Positions 62,939 through 64,000 of a stretch of 64,000 nucleotides of DNA are shown here, piece by piece. The notes beneath the pieces are model-generated. The model had not been told where the DNA came from, searched no databases, and worked only from the letters and a program-made list of their open reading frames with translations. The position numbers and the translations under genes are program-made. The DNA is taken from assembly GCF_014696315.1 (NCBI RefSeq), contig NZ_JACJPX010000005.1:124001-188000 (forward strand), read 5' to 3'. Source of the DNA: Calothrix membranacea FACHB-236 (GTDB lineage Bacteria; Cyanobacteriota; Cyanobacteriia; Cyanobacteriales; Nostocaceae). Position 1 is the stretch's first letter. Every line of letters starts with the position of its first letter.

Positions 62939-63482
62939 AAATATTTAGCATGTTTAATATATATAAGGCTTTTAGTAAATTAACAAAGTTTTATGATAAA
63001 AAATATTTACTATTTTTTTATGTTTCGAGTAATACTCAAAAAATAGGCATAAACTTCTCATTAAAATGAGAGCATTACTCACAAAGCCTCTTTGAGGAGT
63101 AAAATCAATGCAATTGTTACCCTAACATCTTACAATCGGGCACAAGATGTTAGAACGCTAACAATGACGTTAAATCTGTAAACCACCTTTTGCCTAGTCA
63201 ATTTTCCCATAAAATCAAATTTCCCAGAGAAAAGCCTGTATTTGTCACTACCCTAACTCTTCCAGATTACAAAGCAAATTTAGTACACCTATATATATGG
63301 ATGGCACCAGTGACGAATTCTATAAGGTAGAATATTTCTCCAACCAATAGTCTGTTAAAACAGAGCAAATAGCTAATCAATTTGGGTTTTCCATAAATTG
63401 GCAAGCAATTTCTTCTCAGCCCCAAACTTCTAAATAAGTAAGTAAAGGGCAAATTTTGTGTCATAAGGTGCAATCATCCCTA
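62939..63482. other. Spacer downstream of ftsQ
   Basis: About 540 bp without a credible complete gene. It contains the 10-bp hairpin at 63122-63153, otherwise AT-rich sequence. Confidence 0.55.
63122..63153. other. Perfect 10-bp inverted repeat downstream of ftsQ
   Basis: CTAACATCTT (63122-63131) and AAGATGTTAG (63144-63153) around a 12-nt loop. No T tract follows, so it is a weak terminator or a protein-binding site. Confidence 0.6.
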
Positions 63483-64000
63483 ATGGTGAAACCTATTAAC
63501 TATATTATGGAAAGAGATCGGACGCGTTATGGTGCGTCTTTACAAGTTGTGCTATCTAAGTGTAATTTTTGGGATACAAGTTTTTATACTGAGAATGTTA
63601 GTATAGTTAATTACCAAATTTTACCAATAGAGGCTAAATTTAACAACACTAATAATCTCTTTTCTCAGTATTTTTCTTTGGAGGAAAATTATAAAATATA
63701 CAAAATTAACCTTGTAATAGTGGCGATCCAGGAAAAAAAAATCAATACTGTAAGTTGTAAAATTAATGACCAATCAAAATCATTAGTAGTAATAAGGGAA
63801 GAACACAGTAAATGCCAAAGAAAAACCCCAACAAATTGTCAGCAGCAAAGTAGAGGTCTAAATATCTGGTTGAAGTTATACAGATCATTTTTAAGTAAAT
63901 ATAGGTATACTTCTTTAGAACTAGTTGTGCGATCGGCTGCGTTCTTGGCTGATGCCGTAGCGAAATTTCGCACTGACAATCCTGTTAGGGTTGGAAGTAG
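63483..64000 (+). CDS. Partial CDS running off the right edge, unknown function
   Basis: From ATG 63483 the frame stays open for 172 codons to the last base, in AT-rich DNA where stops should be frequent, so it is probably a real gene cut by the window end. The product starts MVKPINYIMERDRTRYGAS and is basic. The last visible part (LELVVRSAAFLADAVAKF) is more G+C-rich and helical. In-frame GTG 63468 and TTG 63456 are other possible starts. I recognise no family. By the usual gene order ftsZ would be expected next, but none of the visible residues resemble FtsZ. Confidence 0.5.
   Translation, partial: MVKPINYIMERDRTRYGASLQVVLSKCNFWDTSFYTENVSIVNYQILPIEAKFNNTNNLFSQYFSLEENYKIYKINLVIVAIQEKKINTVSCKINDQSKSLVVIREEHSKCQRKTPTNCQQQSRGLNIWLKLYRSFLSKYRYTSLELVVRSAAFLADAVAKFRTDNPVRVGS

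Noticed and set aside
1-64000. tRNA or rRNA genes
   Set aside because: I looked for T-loop motifs and rRNA-like stretches in the spacers and saw none; a covariance search was not possible here.

Overview
The window reads as chromosome of a filamentous, probably heterocyst-forming cyanobacterium (Nostocales). The signs are: many HIP1 octamers (GCGATCGC), heptameric STRR repeats, a psbE-F-L-J operon next to rubA and ycf48, ndhC-K-J, psbO, psaI, and the nitrate-assimilation regulators ntcB and cnaT. The DNA is AT-rich, with long non-coding spacers and many interspersed palindromes.

Layout. 1-6.5 kb: the end of a surface-polysaccharide locus (sugar-phosphate transferase, galE-like epimerase), then pgsA, a Uma2-type nuclease, an ATP-grasp protein, an aspartase and a DUF362 protein. 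6.5-14.6 kb: a small membrane protein, ppa, panD, an MBL-fold hydrolase, cnaT and ntcB with a textbook NtcA-type promoter, a HEAT-repeat protein and an exported Rieske protein. 14.8-23 kb: a two-partner secretion pair in which the secreted 2,103-residue TpsA ends in an intact CHAT (caspase-like) protease domain. 23.5-31 kb: an orphan dhaL, a double pectate-lyase-fold lipoprotein, a Tab2-family gene, a PadR regulator divergent from a DUF4188-like gene across a doubled operator, and an alpha-glucan phosphorylase.

32-39 kb: a compact two-gene NRPS locus, a DUF6875-like protein followed by a dimodular A-PCP-C-A-PCP-TE enzyme, then a 21-bp repeat array. 39.2-41.1 kb: a GIY-YIG nuclease gene and, just upstream of it, a 395-bp non-autonomous mobile element with TGTCGG termini, a 5-bp target duplication (AAATT) and several internal copies of its terminal motif. 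This architecture points to a Tn7/Tn5053-type (TnsB/TniA) transposase. 41.2-45.7 kb: photosynthesis block (ndhJ, ndhK, ndhC, rubA, ycf48, psbE, psbF, psbL, psbJ, psaI). psbF, psbL, psbJ and psaI are very short and were located by direct translation.

45.8-54.6 kb: a large proline-rich cyanobacterial protein, a sigF-like sigma factor with a PilP-like lipoprotein and a small protein, psbO, and a roughly 1-kb hairpin-rich region upstream of psbO. 54.6-61.1 kb: a two-gene NTPase module, made of a P-loop ATPase followed by a TPR-STAND-NTPase-transmembrane-14xWD40 protein. 62-64 kb: ftsQ and an open reading frame of at least 172 codons that runs off the right edge.

The best candidates for undescribed biology are the mini-transposon, the secreted TpsA-CHAT protein, the P-loop/STAND-WD40 pair and the small NRPS locus. 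All function calls come from reading motifs and from recall of families; no database search was run.
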